The position numbers were made by a program, and so were the translations under genes. Under the pieces are notes generated by a model. That model was not told the origin of the DNA. It saw only the letters and a program-made list of their open reading frames with translations, and did no database searches. From Chitinophaga solisilvae (lineage in GTDB: Bacteria; Bacteroidota; Bacteroidia; Chitinophagales; Chitinophagaceae): a stretch of 64,000 bases of DNA. This document shows, in pieces, positions 18,729-27,412 of the stretch; the first letter of the stretch is position 1, and each line of letters begins with the position of its first letter. The stretch is from NCBI RefSeq assembly GCF_009928525.1, contig NZ_JAABOK010000009.1, forward strand, positions 62,001 to 126,000, written 5' to 3'.

Positions 18729-18837
18729 TATTGGTAATTTGAGATTTTATTATTTGAGATTTGTTTTTAATGATTGTCCATGCAACACTACAAGGTGCAA
18801 GCGGATTAACAGCAAATCTCAAATAATCAAATAACAA
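18729..18837. repeat. AAATCTCAAATAA / TTATTTGAGATTT repeat pair
   Basis: Two TTTGAGATTT units (about 18736-18763) face the inverted unit caaatctcaaataatcaaat (about 18813-18832), forming a loose palindrome between the two SRPBCC genes. The same unit occurs at 11202-11222 and 35056-35079. It is a second, shorter intergenic repeat family. Confidence 0.6.
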
Positions 18838-18849
18838 AATGGTCCTGTC

Positions 18850-19386
18850 TCAGGCCGGCCGGGTTACCAATCTCCTGATTCCCTCCAGTCCTTTTTCAAA
18901 ATCCTTTCCTACCCATTTGTCCATCATCAGGCCCATGACTTTCCTGAGCGGATGTTGTCCCATGTTGCAGGTCATGCTCCAGGTGACGAGGGTGCCTTCC
19001 GGGACGGGATCAAAGCGGAAGGTGCCGCGGGCGGTGCTCATGCTCATAAAATCGGTGTCTGTGGCGATGAACTGGTCTGGTCTGGATTCCAGGATAGTCA
19101 TATGGCCCCTGCCGATATTGGGATGGCGGCTTTCCCAGCTGTAGCCGGCGCCGGGCCCGCTGTCTTTTTCACCGTAGGTGATGGCAACGGTGGGGTCCTG
19201 TTCTTTCCAGGGCGACCACAGTTCCCAGTTACGTACGGTGTTCACATAGGGGAATATTTTTTCCGGAGGCGCCGGTATGATCAGCGTCCGTTCTATTTTC
19301 ACGACAGGGGGAAGAAATAAGCTGAATATGAAAAGCCCCAGTACCAGGACAATCAATGCCCCCAGGATAATAAAAAAGGCTTGCAT
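18850..19386 (-). CDS. Membrane-anchored SRPBCC (START-like) protein, paralogue
   Basis: The 178-residue protein has an N-terminal helix (about 4-26) and an SRPBCC domain (IPAPPEKIFPYVNTVRNWELWSPW, then GAGYSWESRHPNIGRG; partly quoted). It aligns with the neighbour at 18176-18706 along its length, including the W-x-x-W-x-P-W region. It starts 40 bases after the stop of the ABC-2 permease gene upstream on the same strand and may be co-transcribed with it. Its ligand is unknown. Confidence 0.82.
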   Translation of the reverse strand: MQAFFIILGALIVLVLGLFIFSLFLPPVVKIERTLIIPAPPEKIFPYVNTVRNWELWSPWKEQDPTVAITYGEKDSGPGAGYSWESRHPNIGRGHMTILESRPDQFIATDTDFMSMSTARGTFRFDPVPEGTLVTWSMTCNMGQHPLRKVMGLMMDKWVGKDFEKGLEGIRRLVTRPA

Positions 19387-19425
19387 GTAGCGCGGTTTAA
19401 GTATGCCAAAGCTACGAAAACCCCG

Positions 19426-20532
19426 CTACTCCCAGCGGAATACTTTCACGGCCACCGCATATACGACTACGCCCCAGAGGGTGAGTATGGCGATGTCCCA
19501 GCCTACGTTCCAGAGGTGTTGTCCTTCAAAAGCCACGCTACGCAGCGCGTCTATCAGGTAGGTCAGCGGCATCACCTTACAGATGGGCTGCAGCCATGCC
19601 GGGAAGGAGTCTATCGGGAAAAAGGTGCCCGCCAGCAGGAACTGCGGCAGCGTCACAATATTTGCCAATGGCGGAATAGTGCTTTCATTTTTGGCGATAC
19701 TGCTCACCACAAAGCCAAATCCCATAAATACGAGCAGTCCGAATACGGAGAGTACCAGCATTTCCAGGAAGGTGACAAAGCCGTGTACCAGCGTAAAGCC
19801 GAAGGCAAAGTGGCCCAGACCGATGATGATGACAGAGCTGATCAGCTGGAATACCATCCTGCTGAAGGCTTCCGCCAGCACAATATAGGTGCGCCTGATA
19901 GGCGTAGCAAAGAAACGTTTAAGTACGAGCGTCTGCCGGAGGCTGTAAAACAGGAAAGCGGTACCAAAAACGGCGGCGCTCATCAGTGCAAAGCCCAGCT
20001 GCCCCGGCAATATAAAGTCTATTGTCTTGAAGATCCGGCCCGGAATTTCCGTTGTGGTAAAGGTTGCCACTGAAGGGCGGGGATACACGCGGTCGTCAAT
20101 ATGGGTGGCTACATCTTTGAGGACAGAGAGCAGGATGGCCTTTTTGTTGGCATCAGATGCCGTGGAGGTCCGGATATTCACGTTATAGGAAGGCATGCTG
20201 TCTGCCCCGGTTCCCGGAACGATGTTCAGGACAGCTACCAGGCGGCCCTTCTTCAGGTCGTCTTCCATAGCCGCTGCCGGCTGATCTGTCACCAGTTTCA
20301 TCGTTTTCACCTGTGCCAGCCCCTTATAAAACGGGCTGTTAATATCTGTCTGCCGGTCTACCCCTACTTTTACGGACACGCTGCCATTCCCTATAAACCC
20401 GAATACCAGTATGAATACCAGTGGAAAACCCAGACTGAACACCACCGCGGACGGGCTCCTGAATATCCCTCTCAGGCTCCCCTTTGTGATAGCAAACATC
20501 GCCCGCCACTGGCTATACTTCTCTCCATTCAT
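19426..20532 (-). CDS. ABC-2 type transporter permease
   Basis: The 368-residue protein has one N-terminal helix (about 30-50), an extracytoplasmic loop of roughly 150 residues, and five to six C-terminal helices (about 190-365). SLRQTLVLKRFFATPIRRTYIVLAEAF fits the cytoplasmic coupling segment (partly: KRFFATPIRR), and AGTFFPIDSFPAWLQPI is the classical ABC-2 motif. It needs a separate ATPase, which is not adjacent. The frame extends to a TTG at 20535, but the ATG at 20532 is the better start. Confidence 0.88.
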   Translation of the reverse strand: MNGEKYSQWRAMFAITKGSLRGIFRSPSAVVFSLGFPLVFILVFGFIGNGSVSVKVGVDRQTDINSPFYKGLAQVKTMKLVTDQPAAAMEDDLKKGRLVAVLNIVPGTGADSMPSYNVNIRTSTASDANKKAILLSVLKDVATHIDDRVYPRPSVATFTTTEIPGRIFKTIDFILPGQLGFALMSAAVFGTAFLFYSLRQTLVLKRFFATPIRRTYIVLAEAFSRMVFQLISSVIIIGLGHFAFGFTLVHGFVTFLEMLVLSVFGLLVFMGFGFVVSSIAKNESTIPPLANIVTLPQFLLAGTFFPIDSFPAWLQPICKVMPLTYLIDALRSVAFEGQHLWNVGWDIAILTLWGVVVYAVAVKVFRWE

Positions 20533-20607
20533 CAAGATCGCATTTTTAAAAACCGCGTAAAACTACTATAAATTGGGGATTTGTTCTAATCGGGAGCATT
20601 TTTGGGC

Positions 20608-20725
20608 AATTACGAATTACGAATGGCGAATTACGAATGAAAGCGAAGAACGAAGCAAATCTCAGATATGACATTTGCTTCGTTCTTCGCTTTCATTCGT
20701 AATTCGCCATTCGTAATTCGTAATT
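20608..20725. repeat. Stop-codon palindrome, copy 3 (perfect 53-base arms)
   Basis: The two 53-base arms are exactly complementary and enclose a 12-base loop. A copy-specific variant in the heptads (gaatggcg) is mirrored in the other arm, as is the inner aaagcgaagaacgaagcaaat segment. It ends two bases before the sppA stop codon (20728-20730, minus strand), so it lies at the 3' end of sppA and upstream of the ABC-2 permease. Confidence 0.96.
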
Positions 20726-20727
20726 AT

Positions 20728-22482
20728 TTAATAGAAGTTGTAGTTAAACGGCAGCTTCGCCTGCACATCTCCATGCATATACTGTACGTCTTTCAGTTGC
20801 TGATAGAGGGAATAGTTGATGCCGAATTCCTTTTTCAGCAGGCGTGTTTCCATTTCGCCGCTGACGCTTTTAAGAAATTTGGAGAATTTATCTTTTACTT
20901 CAGGATATTCCACCATTCTGTAGGAGCTGAGTTTTGCCAGGCCGGCTGCACATTTAAGGGCATCGTTTACGCCGCCGATGCGGTCTACAAGGCCCAGGCG
21001 GATAGCTTCCGTACCACTCCATACGCGGCCCTGCGCGATGCTGTCCACAATGGCGGGGTCCAGCTTTCTGCCGGCAGCCACACGTGATTTGAAGGAATTG
21101 TAGATCGTGTCAACGCCACTCTGTACAAAGCGTTTTTCAGCATCGTTCAGCGGACGGCCCATCGTGCCCAGATCTGCATAGGGCGCCGTTTTCACGCCGT
21201 CGAAGGTAACGCCCAGTTTATTTTTGAAGAAATTCTGCATATTGAACATCACTCCGAAAACACCGATGGAACCTGTCAGCGTATTAGGTTGTGCAAAAAT
21301 AGAATCTGCCATACAGGAGATATAATACCCGCCGGAAGCGGCGTAATCGCCCATAGATACCACTACCGGCTTCACTTTCTTCGCCAGTGACAGCTCGCGC
21401 CAGATCACTTCAGAAGCGAGGGCACTGCCGCCGCCGGAGTTTACCCGGAACACGATGGCCTTCACATTCTTGTTCTCCCGGGCTTTGCGGATAATTTCCA
21501 GGTAGTTTTCGCTGGCTATTTTGTTCTCCCGGTCAGATTCTCCGCCTATAATGTCTCCCTGGGCATAAATGACCGCTATTTTATTTTCACCCGTGCCACG
21601 GTCGGGCGTTACAGCGCTGTTATATTTGAGCAGGGTTATCAGGTTCAGCTTTTCGTCGCTTTTGATGCCGGTCTTGCTTTTCAGCTCCCCTATCACTTCA
21701 TCATCATATCTCAGACCATCTACCAGCTTATATTTGAGGGCATCTGAAGGCTCCCGGATCAGGTTTTCGCTGGCATAACCATGCAGGGTGGCGGTATCTA
21801 CGCCGCGCGCCTTGCTGATACCATGCAGGAAGTTACCATAGAGGTCGCCCAGGAATTGGTTGGTTTGTATGCGGTTAGCGTCGGTCATCTGCGTTTCGCG
21901 CAGCGGCTCGGTAGCGCTTTTGAATTTACCGCAGTAGAATATTTCGGGTTGTATTTCCAGCTTGTCGAGGGTCCCTTTCACGAAAGTCAGCTCCGTGGAG
22001 AAACCGGCAAAATCCAGTCCCCCTTTGGGATTCAGGTATATCTTATCCGCTGCGGTAGCTACATAATATGCCTGCTGCCCCATTACTTCCCCGTATGCGT
22101 AAACAAATTTCCCGGACTTCCTGAATTGCAGCAGGGCGTTACGCAGCTCTTCGTTGCTCGCAAATCCGTTGCTGTTACCATCTATCTTCAGGTAAATACC
22201 TTTGATATTATCGTCGGTGGCAGCATTTTCAATCAGTCTTACCGTCTGATATAATCCCGGGATTTCAGCCGTTTCATCTTTCATAAAAGCGCCGAGGGGG
22301 TTAGTTTGCTTCTGTTCATTATATGCCTGGCTTGTTTGCAGCACCAGTACGCCATTGGGGGCTAATGTCTCCGGCTCTGAGGATATTGCTCTGCCTATCA
22401 TCACCAGCAGGATGATAAAGCAGATACCGGTAAAGACGATAAAAGCGAGTAAGGATGCAAAGAAAATTTTAAAGAAACGCAT
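20728..22482 (-). CDS. sppA: Signal peptide peptidase SppA, 67K type
   Basis: The 584-residue protein has an N-terminal membrane helix (about 5-30) and two tandem ClpP-like halves, as in the long Gram-negative SppA. The first half carries the lysine of the catalytic pair (ATAADKIYLNPKGG, about residue 156). The second half carries the nucleophilic serine (GDYAASGGYYIS, about residue 388) and NTLTGSIGVFG. It digests signal peptides in the inner membrane with its active site on the periplasmic side. Length and motif order are normal. It is followed directly by palindrome copy 3. Confidence 0.94.
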   Translation of the reverse strand: MRFFKIFFASLLAFIVFTGICFIILLVMIGRAISSEPETLAPNGVLVLQTSQAYNEQKQTNPLGAFMKDETAEIPGLYQTVRLIENAATDDNIKGIYLKIDGNSNGFASNEELRNALLQFRKSGKFVYAYGEVMGQQAYYVATAADKIYLNPKGGLDFAGFSTELTFVKGTLDKLEIQPEIFYCGKFKSATEPLRETQMTDANRIQTNQFLGDLYGNFLHGISKARGVDTATLHGYASENLIREPSDALKYKLVDGLRYDDEVIGELKSKTGIKSDEKLNLITLLKYNSAVTPDRGTGENKIAVIYAQGDIIGGESDRENKIASENYLEIIRKARENKNVKAIVFRVNSGGGSALASEVIWRELSLAKKVKPVVVSMGDYAASGGYYISCMADSIFAQPNTLTGSIGVFGVMFNMQNFFKNKLGVTFDGVKTAPYADLGTMGRPLNDAEKRFVQSGVDTIYNSFKSRVAAGRKLDPAIVDSIAQGRVWSGTEAIRLGLVDRIGGVNDALKCAAGLAKLSSYRMVEYPEVKDKFSKFLKSVSGEMETRLLKKEFGINYSLYQQLKDVQYMHGDVQAKLPFNYNFY

Positions 22483-22545
22483 ACTTTTTAGTTAAAATGA
22501 AAGGGAAGTGGAAAGATACATTTTTTCAAAAATACGGAATATGGC

Positions 22546-22553
22546 TACTTTTG
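22546..22553 (+). promoter_or_regulatory. -7 element of folK-dnk
   Basis: TACTTTTG lies 15 bases before the folK ATG at 22569, which supports that start over the longer reading frame beginning at 22497. The intergenic space to the divergent sppA is short. Confidence 0.5.
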
Positions 22554-22568
22554 GGCTTCAGAATATAC

Positions 22569-23063
22569 ATGAATACAGCAATATTACTTATAGGTGGCAA
22601 TTTAGGTGATCGTACCGGGAACCTGCAAAAAGCAGTGCAGCTTATCGCTGCAGACGCAGGGGCCGTACAGAAAATCTCCGCCTTATACCAGACCGCCCCG
22701 TGGGGCGCAGTAGACCAGCCTGACTACCTGAACCAGGCTATCATGATACATACGTCCCTGGATGCACTAACGTTATTGCATACACTGCTGGACATAGAAA
22801 GAAGAATAGGCCGCATCCGCCAGGAGAAATGGGGTGCGCGGGTCATCGATATCGACATGATATTTTATAATGATGATATCATTTCCCTGCCGGACCTGAA
22901 GATCCCCCATCCCAGGATGCAGCTGCGGCAGTTTGTGCTGACACCTCTCCTGGAAATCATCCCGGACTACATACATCCGGTGCTCCACAAAAGCATCCGC
23001 GAACTGGCGCAGGATTGCAAAGACAACCTGAGCGCCATCAAACTGAATACAGAACAGCCATAA
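22569..23063 (+). CDS. folK: 2-amino-4-hydroxy-6-hydroxymethyldihydropteridine pyrophosphokinase
   Basis: The 164-residue enzyme transfers pyrophosphate from ATP to hydroxymethyl-dihydropterin in folate synthesis. Signatures are LLIGGNLGDRTGNL at the N-terminus, SALYQTAPWGAVDQPDYLNQ (partly quoted: QTAPWG, DQPDYLNQ), LLDIERRIGRIRQEKWGARVIDIDMI (partly: RRIGRIR, RVIDIDMI) and HPRMQLRQFVLTPL. The frame is open to 22497, but the ATG at 22569 matches the family start and lies just after a -7 element. The deoxynucleoside kinase gene starts 11 bases after its stop, so the two are co-transcribed. Confidence 0.94.
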   Translation: MNTAILLIGGNLGDRTGNLQKAVQLIAADAGAVQKISALYQTAPWGAVDQPDYLNQAIMIHTSLDALTLLHTLLDIERRIGRIRQEKWGARVIDIDMIFYNDDIISLPDLKIPHPRMQLRQFVLTPLLEIIPDYIHPVLHKSIRELAQDCKDNLSAIKLNTEQP

Positions 23064-23074
23064 CGACCCATAGC

Positions 23075-23704
23075 ATGCAATATAAATTTATTACGGTAGA
23101 AGGAAATATAGGCGCAGGCAAAACCACCCTGGCCAATATGTTGTCTCAACATTTTTCCGCCAAACTGATCCTGGAGGAATTTGCAGACAACCCGTTTCTT
23201 CCGTTATTCTACGAACGCCCGCAACAGTACGCGTTTCCACTCGAACTGTTTTTTATGGCAGAAAGATATAAGCAACTCAAGGAGATGCTGCAATCCCACG
23301 ATCTGTTCAGTGATGTGGTCATATCAGATTATCTTTTCATCAAAAGCCTCCTGTTCGCCAAAGTAACCCTGCCGGAAGAAGAATTTTCCCTGTATCAGAA
23401 GCTCTTCGATATCATCAACCCGCAACTGGTACAGCCGGAGCTGCTCATCTTCCTCAATGCGCCCGTTACCAAATTGCAGGAAAATATCAGAAAAAGAAAC
23501 CGCTCCTACGAGCAGCAGATTCCGGACGAATACCTGCTGAACGTACACGATATGTACATGCAATATATCAAGCAACATCCTGTACGCACCCTCGTAATAG
23601 ATACCACAAAAGTGGATTTCCTGCACAACCCCGACGATTTCGGAATGCTGCTGCAGGCGCTGGAGAAAGAGTATGAGCCGGGGGTAAACTATTTGAAATT
23701 CTAA
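23075..23704 (+). CDS. Deoxynucleoside kinase
   Basis: The 209-residue protein is a P-loop kinase of the dNK/dGK-dAK family that phosphorylates deoxynucleosides in salvage. Motifs are GNIGAGKTTLA (P-loop, residues 9-19), an EEFADNPFLP substrate segment, FMAERYKQ, SDYLFIKSLLFAK around the DRS-like position, and a lid region RKRNRSYEQQIP. Pairing with folK is common in Bacteroidota. The ATG at 23075 follows the folK stop; the upstream ATG at 23015 would overlap folK. Its stop codon TAA overlaps palindrome copy 4. Confidence 0.9.
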   Translation: MQYKFITVEGNIGAGKTTLANMLSQHFSAKLILEEFADNPFLPLFYERPQQYAFPLELFFMAERYKQLKEMLQSHDLFSDVVISDYLFIKSLLFAKVTLPEEEFSLYQKLFDIINPQLVQPELLIFLNAPVTKLQENIRKRNRSYEQQIPDEYLLNVHDMYMQYIKQHPVRTLVIDTTKVDFLHNPDDFGMLLQALEKEYEPGVNYLKF

Positions 23705-23847
23705 TTACGAATTACGAATTGCGAATTACGAATGTAGAAGCGAAGAGCTAAACGTAGATTAAAGGTGATATACAATAGTTATCTCTTTTAATCTACGTTT
23801 AGCTCTTCGCTTCTACATTCGTAATTCGCAATTCGCAATTCGTAATT
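23703..23847. repeat. Stop-codon palindrome, copy 4
   Basis: This 145-base palindrome overlaps the TAA of the kinase gene (23702-23704) and ends 11 bases before the proA stop codon of the convergent strand. The arms of about 61 bases differ at one heptad position (A against G). The inner tagaagcgaagagctaaacg segment is mirrored exactly. Confidence 0.95.
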
Positions 23848-23858
23848 TAAAACCAATA

Positions 23859-25109
23859 TCATTCCCTCACTTGCCCGGCTCCATACACAAACCACTTCTC
23901 CGTTACCAGTTTTTCCAGTGCAAACGGCCCTCTGGCATGCAGTTTCTGTGTAGAGATGCCTATCTCGGCGCCCAGGCCGAATACGCCGCCATCGGTGAAA
24001 CGGGTGGAGGCGTTTACGTAAACGGCCGCTGCATCTACGGTGTTGAGGAACTGTTCGCTGACGATGGGGTCCCTGGATATGATGGCCTCCGAGTGGCGGG
24101 AAGAATATTGCCGGATATGTTCCAGTGCGGCGGAAAGGCCGGACACTACTTTAACGGAACATTTCAGGGAAAGGAACTCCCGGCCGAAGTCTTCCGGTTG
24201 TGCAGCATGAAGGTAGGGGTACTGCTGCGCTTCCAGCAAGGCGTAGGCTAACGGTTCCGCATATACGTCTACGGCGTGGGCGGACAGCTGTGGTGTCAGC
24301 AGTGCCAGGAAGTCCGCTGCTACTGACTGATCTACCAGTATGGTGTCCAGTGCATTGCAGACGGAGGGGCGCGATACTTTGGCGTTGGTAACGATAGCAG
24401 CTGCCTGTTCCAGGTTGGCGGATTTTTCCACGTAGGTATGACATACGCCGGCGCCGGTTTCTATGACCGGTACGCGGGAGTGTTCCCGGACGTAGTCGAT
24501 CAGCTGCTGGGAACCGCGGGGTATAATAATGTCGATATATTTTTCTGCGTTGAGCATTTCCGCTACATGCGCCCTGTCGGCAGGCAGCAGCTGTACGGTG
24601 CAGACATCTGCCCCAAAGCGGCGCAGCGTATCCTGTATAAGCGATACCAGGATGGTGTTGGTATGAATGGCGTCAGAGCCGCCGCGCAGCAGACATACAT
24701 TACCGGAGCGGATGCAGAGGGCGGCTACATCTATGGTAACGTTGGGCCGCGATTCATAGATAACACCCACAACGCCCAGCGGCACGGTTTTCTTCTGTAC
24801 CAGCAGGCCGTTTTCCAGGTGCCTTTCCAGCAGCAGCTCATTGGCAGGGTCGGGAAGACGGGCGATGTCCACCAGGCTGGCAGCCAGGCTCCTGATACGG
24901 GGGCCGTTCAGCAGCAGCCGGTCTTTTTTGGGATCATCGTCAGCCATGCGTTCCAGGTCTTTTTTGTTTTCAGCAATAATGGCGGGAATCTGTTCGCTGA
25001 TGGTGCGTGACAGCTGGTGCAGCAGTTCCTGTCTGATGGCATCCGGCAGCGTACGTATAGATACCGTCGCTTTTGCCGCATTTTCCAGGAGGGGTTGTAT
25101 CGTTTCCAT
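23859..25109 (-). CDS. proA: Gamma-glutamyl phosphate reductase
   Basis: The 416-residue NADPH-dependent enzyme reduces gamma-glutamyl phosphate to glutamate semialdehyde in proline synthesis. Visible family features are PLGVVGVIYESRPNVTIDVA (about 112-131), LRGGSDAIHTN, IIPRGSQQLIDYV, VIETGAGVCHTYV and SRPSVCNALDT with the catalytic cysteine (about residue 255). RFTDGGVFGLGAEIGIST lies toward the end. Length is normal. It starts 11 bases after proB and forms a proBA operon. Confidence 0.95.
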   Translation of the reverse strand: METIQPLLENAAKATVSIRTLPDAIRQELLHQLSRTISEQIPAIIAENKKDLERMADDDPKKDRLLLNGPRIRSLAASLVDIARLPDPANELLLERHLENGLLVQKKTVPLGVVGVIYESRPNVTIDVAALCIRSGNVCLLRGGSDAIHTNTILVSLIQDTLRRFGADVCTVQLLPADRAHVAEMLNAEKYIDIIIPRGSQQLIDYVREHSRVPVIETGAGVCHTYVEKSANLEQAAAIVTNAKVSRPSVCNALDTILVDQSVAADFLALLTPQLSAHAVDVYAEPLAYALLEAQQYPYLHAAQPEDFGREFLSLKCSVKVVSGLSAALEHIRQYSSRHSEAIISRDPIVSEQFLNTVDAAAVYVNASTRFTDGGVFGLGAEIGISTQKLHARGPFALEKLVTEKWFVYGAGQVRE

Positions 25110-25120
25110 GTCGGTTATTT

Positions 25121-26155
25121 TTACAGCAGCACAATATCATCGGCATGTGCTACCTCTGTATTCTGTGCTTTAAGGTTTACATCCAGTGTTTCTGAGGCAA
25201 TCCTTGCCCTGCCTACAGCAATAGCTATATTATCTTCATTGACGATTTCTATTACCTCTCCGCATTCAAATTTTTCCAGCACCGACTTCACACCTACGGC
25301 GAGCAGGCTGTGTCGCTTTTCCAGTGCTGCCTGCGCGCCCTGGTCTATCATGATTCTGCCGGTTACCAGGCTGCCGCTGGCCAGCCATTTTTTGCGGGCC
25401 GGCATACTGCAGGGCTGCGGCAGGCACAAGGTACCTGTTTTGCCTGCGATGGCATTGAGTATGCCGTCGGTGGTGCGGATGCCAAAGATCACCACCCTGA
25501 TGCCCATACGGGTGGCCAGTCTGGCGAAGGTGAGCTTGGATACCATGCCGCCCAGGCCCAGCGCGGACTTCTCCTTGTCGGCCAGCGCCAGCGCATTTTT
25601 ATCGATGACGTCTATCTGCGGTACCACCTGCCCCGACTTATCCAGTACGCCGGCTACAGAGGTGCTGAACAGCAGCAGGGAGGCGCCGAAGCCAACGGCT
25701 ATCAGCGTTGCCAGCTCGTCGTTATCGGAAAATTTCAGCTCCAGGCTGCTCACCACATCGTTTTCATTGGCGATAGGAATGATGTTGCTGGCCCACAGTT
25801 CTTCGTAGGTGCGTTTCAGTTGCAGGAACTGATCCCTGTTGGAAAAGTGCTGCCGTTCGCATAGGCTCTGCGCCACCGCTATATTGTAGGGCGCAAAGTA
25901 ACGGGTATATTTATTCAGCAGCAACGGGTTGCCGATAGCTGCTGCCGCCTTGCGTTCGCTGATACTGCCGTTGTACTGGCGCAGGAACTGCTTGCCGGCA
26001 GCCACCGCCCCGGATGATACCAGTACAATATGATAGGTGTCGTGCAGCGCGGCCACCTGCCGCGCAATACCGGCAATCACGGTTTCGTCCAGATCGCCGT
26101 TCTCCCGCGTGATAGACGCTGTACCGAATTTGATGACTAATATTGGTTTGCTCAA
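25121..26155 (-). CDS. proB: Glutamate 5-kinase
   Basis: The 344-residue enzyme phosphorylates glutamate to start proline synthesis. The amino-acid kinase domain (1-255) shows VIKFGTASITRENG, VLVSSGAVAAGKQ, PIANENDVVS, FSDNDELATLIA and LGLGGMVSKL. A C-terminal PUA-like domain (about 265-344) follows. The start codon is TTG at 26155: the frame has no ATG between it and the preceding in-frame region, and the N-terminus MSKPILVIKFG aligns with the family. It heads a proB-proA pair on the minus strand, divergent from the beta-lactamase gene. Confidence 0.93.
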   Translation of the reverse strand: MSKPILVIKFGTASITRENGDLDETVIAGIARQVAALHDTYHIVLVSSGAVAAGKQFLRQYNGSISERKAAAAIGNPLLLNKYTRYFAPYNIAVAQSLCERQHFSNRDQFLQLKRTYEELWASNIIPIANENDVVSSLELKFSDNDELATLIAVGFGASLLLFSTSVAGVLDKSGQVVPQIDVIDKNALALADKEKSALGLGGMVSKLTFARLATRMGIRVVIFGIRTTDGILNAIAGKTGTLCLPQPCSMPARKKWLASGSLVTGRIMIDQGAQAALEKRHSLLAVGVKSVLEKFECGEVIEIVNEDNIAIAVGRARIASETLDVNLKAQNTEVAHADDIVLL

Positions 26156-26342
26156 TGCGCTTCTTTTTTGGAACCCTAAAAATAATATCCGTATCGCTAA
26201 AATGGTAGCGCAAAATCATCTCCCCGGTATTATTCTTTCCCGGTTGCCTGTAACTCCGGTAAGCAGTACCCAAATTGGTGTTGTCACAGGTTTTATTTTT
26301 TATCTTTGAAAATCAGCTGTCTGATAATAAAATCATCTGCTT

Positions 26343-27242
26343 ATGTCAGGAATAGTCCGTTTGTTTTACTGTCTGCTGCTGGGTTGCTGCGGCCTCTCCG
26401 TCAGTGCACAGCAATCGCCTCTGGTCCGTGCCTATGCCACCATTGCCTCCGGTATAAAGGGCACTGTCGGCATATCTTCGGTAGTACTGGAAACCGGCGC
26501 TGCTGCAGGTCTGCGTACCAATGAGCATTTCCCTATGCAGAGCGTGTATAAGTTCCCGATCGCCATGGCGGTACTGCATGAAGTAGATAAAGGCCGGCTG
26601 TCATTACAGCAACCGGTCCGCGTGCTGCCATCAGACCTGATCCCGAAGAATGGTCACAGTCCACTCCGCGACGCGCATCCGGCAGGGAATGTTGACTACA
26701 GCATCGCCGAACTCCTGCGCCTCAACGTGGCGGAAAGCGACGGTACCGCCTGTGATGTGCTGCTCCGCCTCCTCGGCGGCCCGGAAAAAGCCGGCCAGTA
26801 TGTACACAGCCTGGGCATCACAGATATCAGCATCGCTACCACTGAGCAGGTACAGGTGCCCGATGAAATGGTGCAATACCGCAACTGGTCTACCCCCGCA
26901 GCCATGACAGCCCTTCTGAAAAAATTCTATACCGGCAAAGGCGCCCTTTTATCCGACAGCAGCTACCACTTCCTCCTTCACCTGATGGTAACCTCTACCC
27001 CCGGCGCTAAAAGGCTGAAAGGACTCCTGCCCAAAGACGCCGTCGTAGCACATAAAACAGGTACTTCCGGTACCACCGGCAACCTCACCAGGGCCACCAA
27101 CGACGCAGGCATCATCACCCTGCCCAATGGCCATCACCTGCTGATAAGCGTTTTTGTCAAAGATGCCCGGGCAGACCTGGCGCAGCGGGAAGCAACGATT
27201 GCGAGAATAGCGGAAGCGACATGGAACTACTATGTTAAGTAA
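26343..27242 (+). CDS. bla: Class A beta-lactamase, subclass A2-like
   Basis: The 299-residue protein has a signal sequence (about 1-22, ending SVSAQ) and is expected in the periplasm, where it hydrolyses beta-lactams. It shows SVYK with nucleophile S67 and K70, SDG at 132-134 where most class A enzymes have SDN, an omega-loop TTEQVQVPDEMVQYRNW in which E168 aligns with the general base of PER/CfxA-type enzymes, and HKTGTSG (238-240 KTG). A TATCTTTG element lies about 35 bases upstream. Substrate range cannot be told. The stop codon TAA overlaps palindrome copy 5, and the next gene is a two-component system. Confidence 0.92.
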   Translation: MSGIVRLFYCLLLGCCGLSVSAQQSPLVRAYATIASGIKGTVGISSVVLETGAAAGLRTNEHFPMQSVYKFPIAMAVLHEVDKGRLSLQQPVRVLPSDLIPKNGHSPLRDAHPAGNVDYSIAELLRLNVAESDGTACDVLLRLLGGPEKAGQYVHSLGITDISIATTEQVQVPDEMVQYRNWSTPAAMTALLKKFYTGKGALLSDSSYHFLLHLMVTSTPGAKRLKGLLPKDAVVAHKTGTSGTTGNLTRATNDAGIITLPNGHHLLISVFVKDARADLAQREATIARIAEATWNYYVK

Positions 27243-27376
27243 TTACGAATTGCGAATTACGAATGTAGAAGCGAAGATAGAAGCGAAAAAGTAAATTAAA
27301 TTATTGGCAATCTCTTTTAATCTCCGCTTATATCTTCGCTTCTACATTCGTAATTCGCAATTCGTAATTCGTAATT
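27241..27376. repeat. Stop-codon palindrome, copy 5
   Basis: This palindrome overlaps the beta-lactamase stop codon (27240-27242). The left arm has three heptads and the right arm four, with a decayed extra unit to about 27390. Inner tagaagcgaagat is mirrored. It lies between tandem genes and ends about 25 bases before the next gene's -7 element. Confidence 0.93.
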
Positions 27377-27400
27377 CGAAGTTCGTAGTTCTTTTATTCA

Positions 27401-27408
27401 TAGCTTTG
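27401..27408 (+). promoter_or_regulatory. -7 element of the response regulator gene, four bases before the start codon
   Basis: TAGCTTTG is followed by gctc and the ATG at 27413. This gives the same TAnnTTTG-N4-ATG spacing as bioA, arsR and the alkA-like gene and suggests a leaderless mRNA. Confidence 0.5.
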
Positions 27409-27412
27409 GCTC

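Noticed and set aside
22497..22568. Upstream extension of folK
   Set aside because: It would place the start before the -7 element and adds residues not seen in the family.
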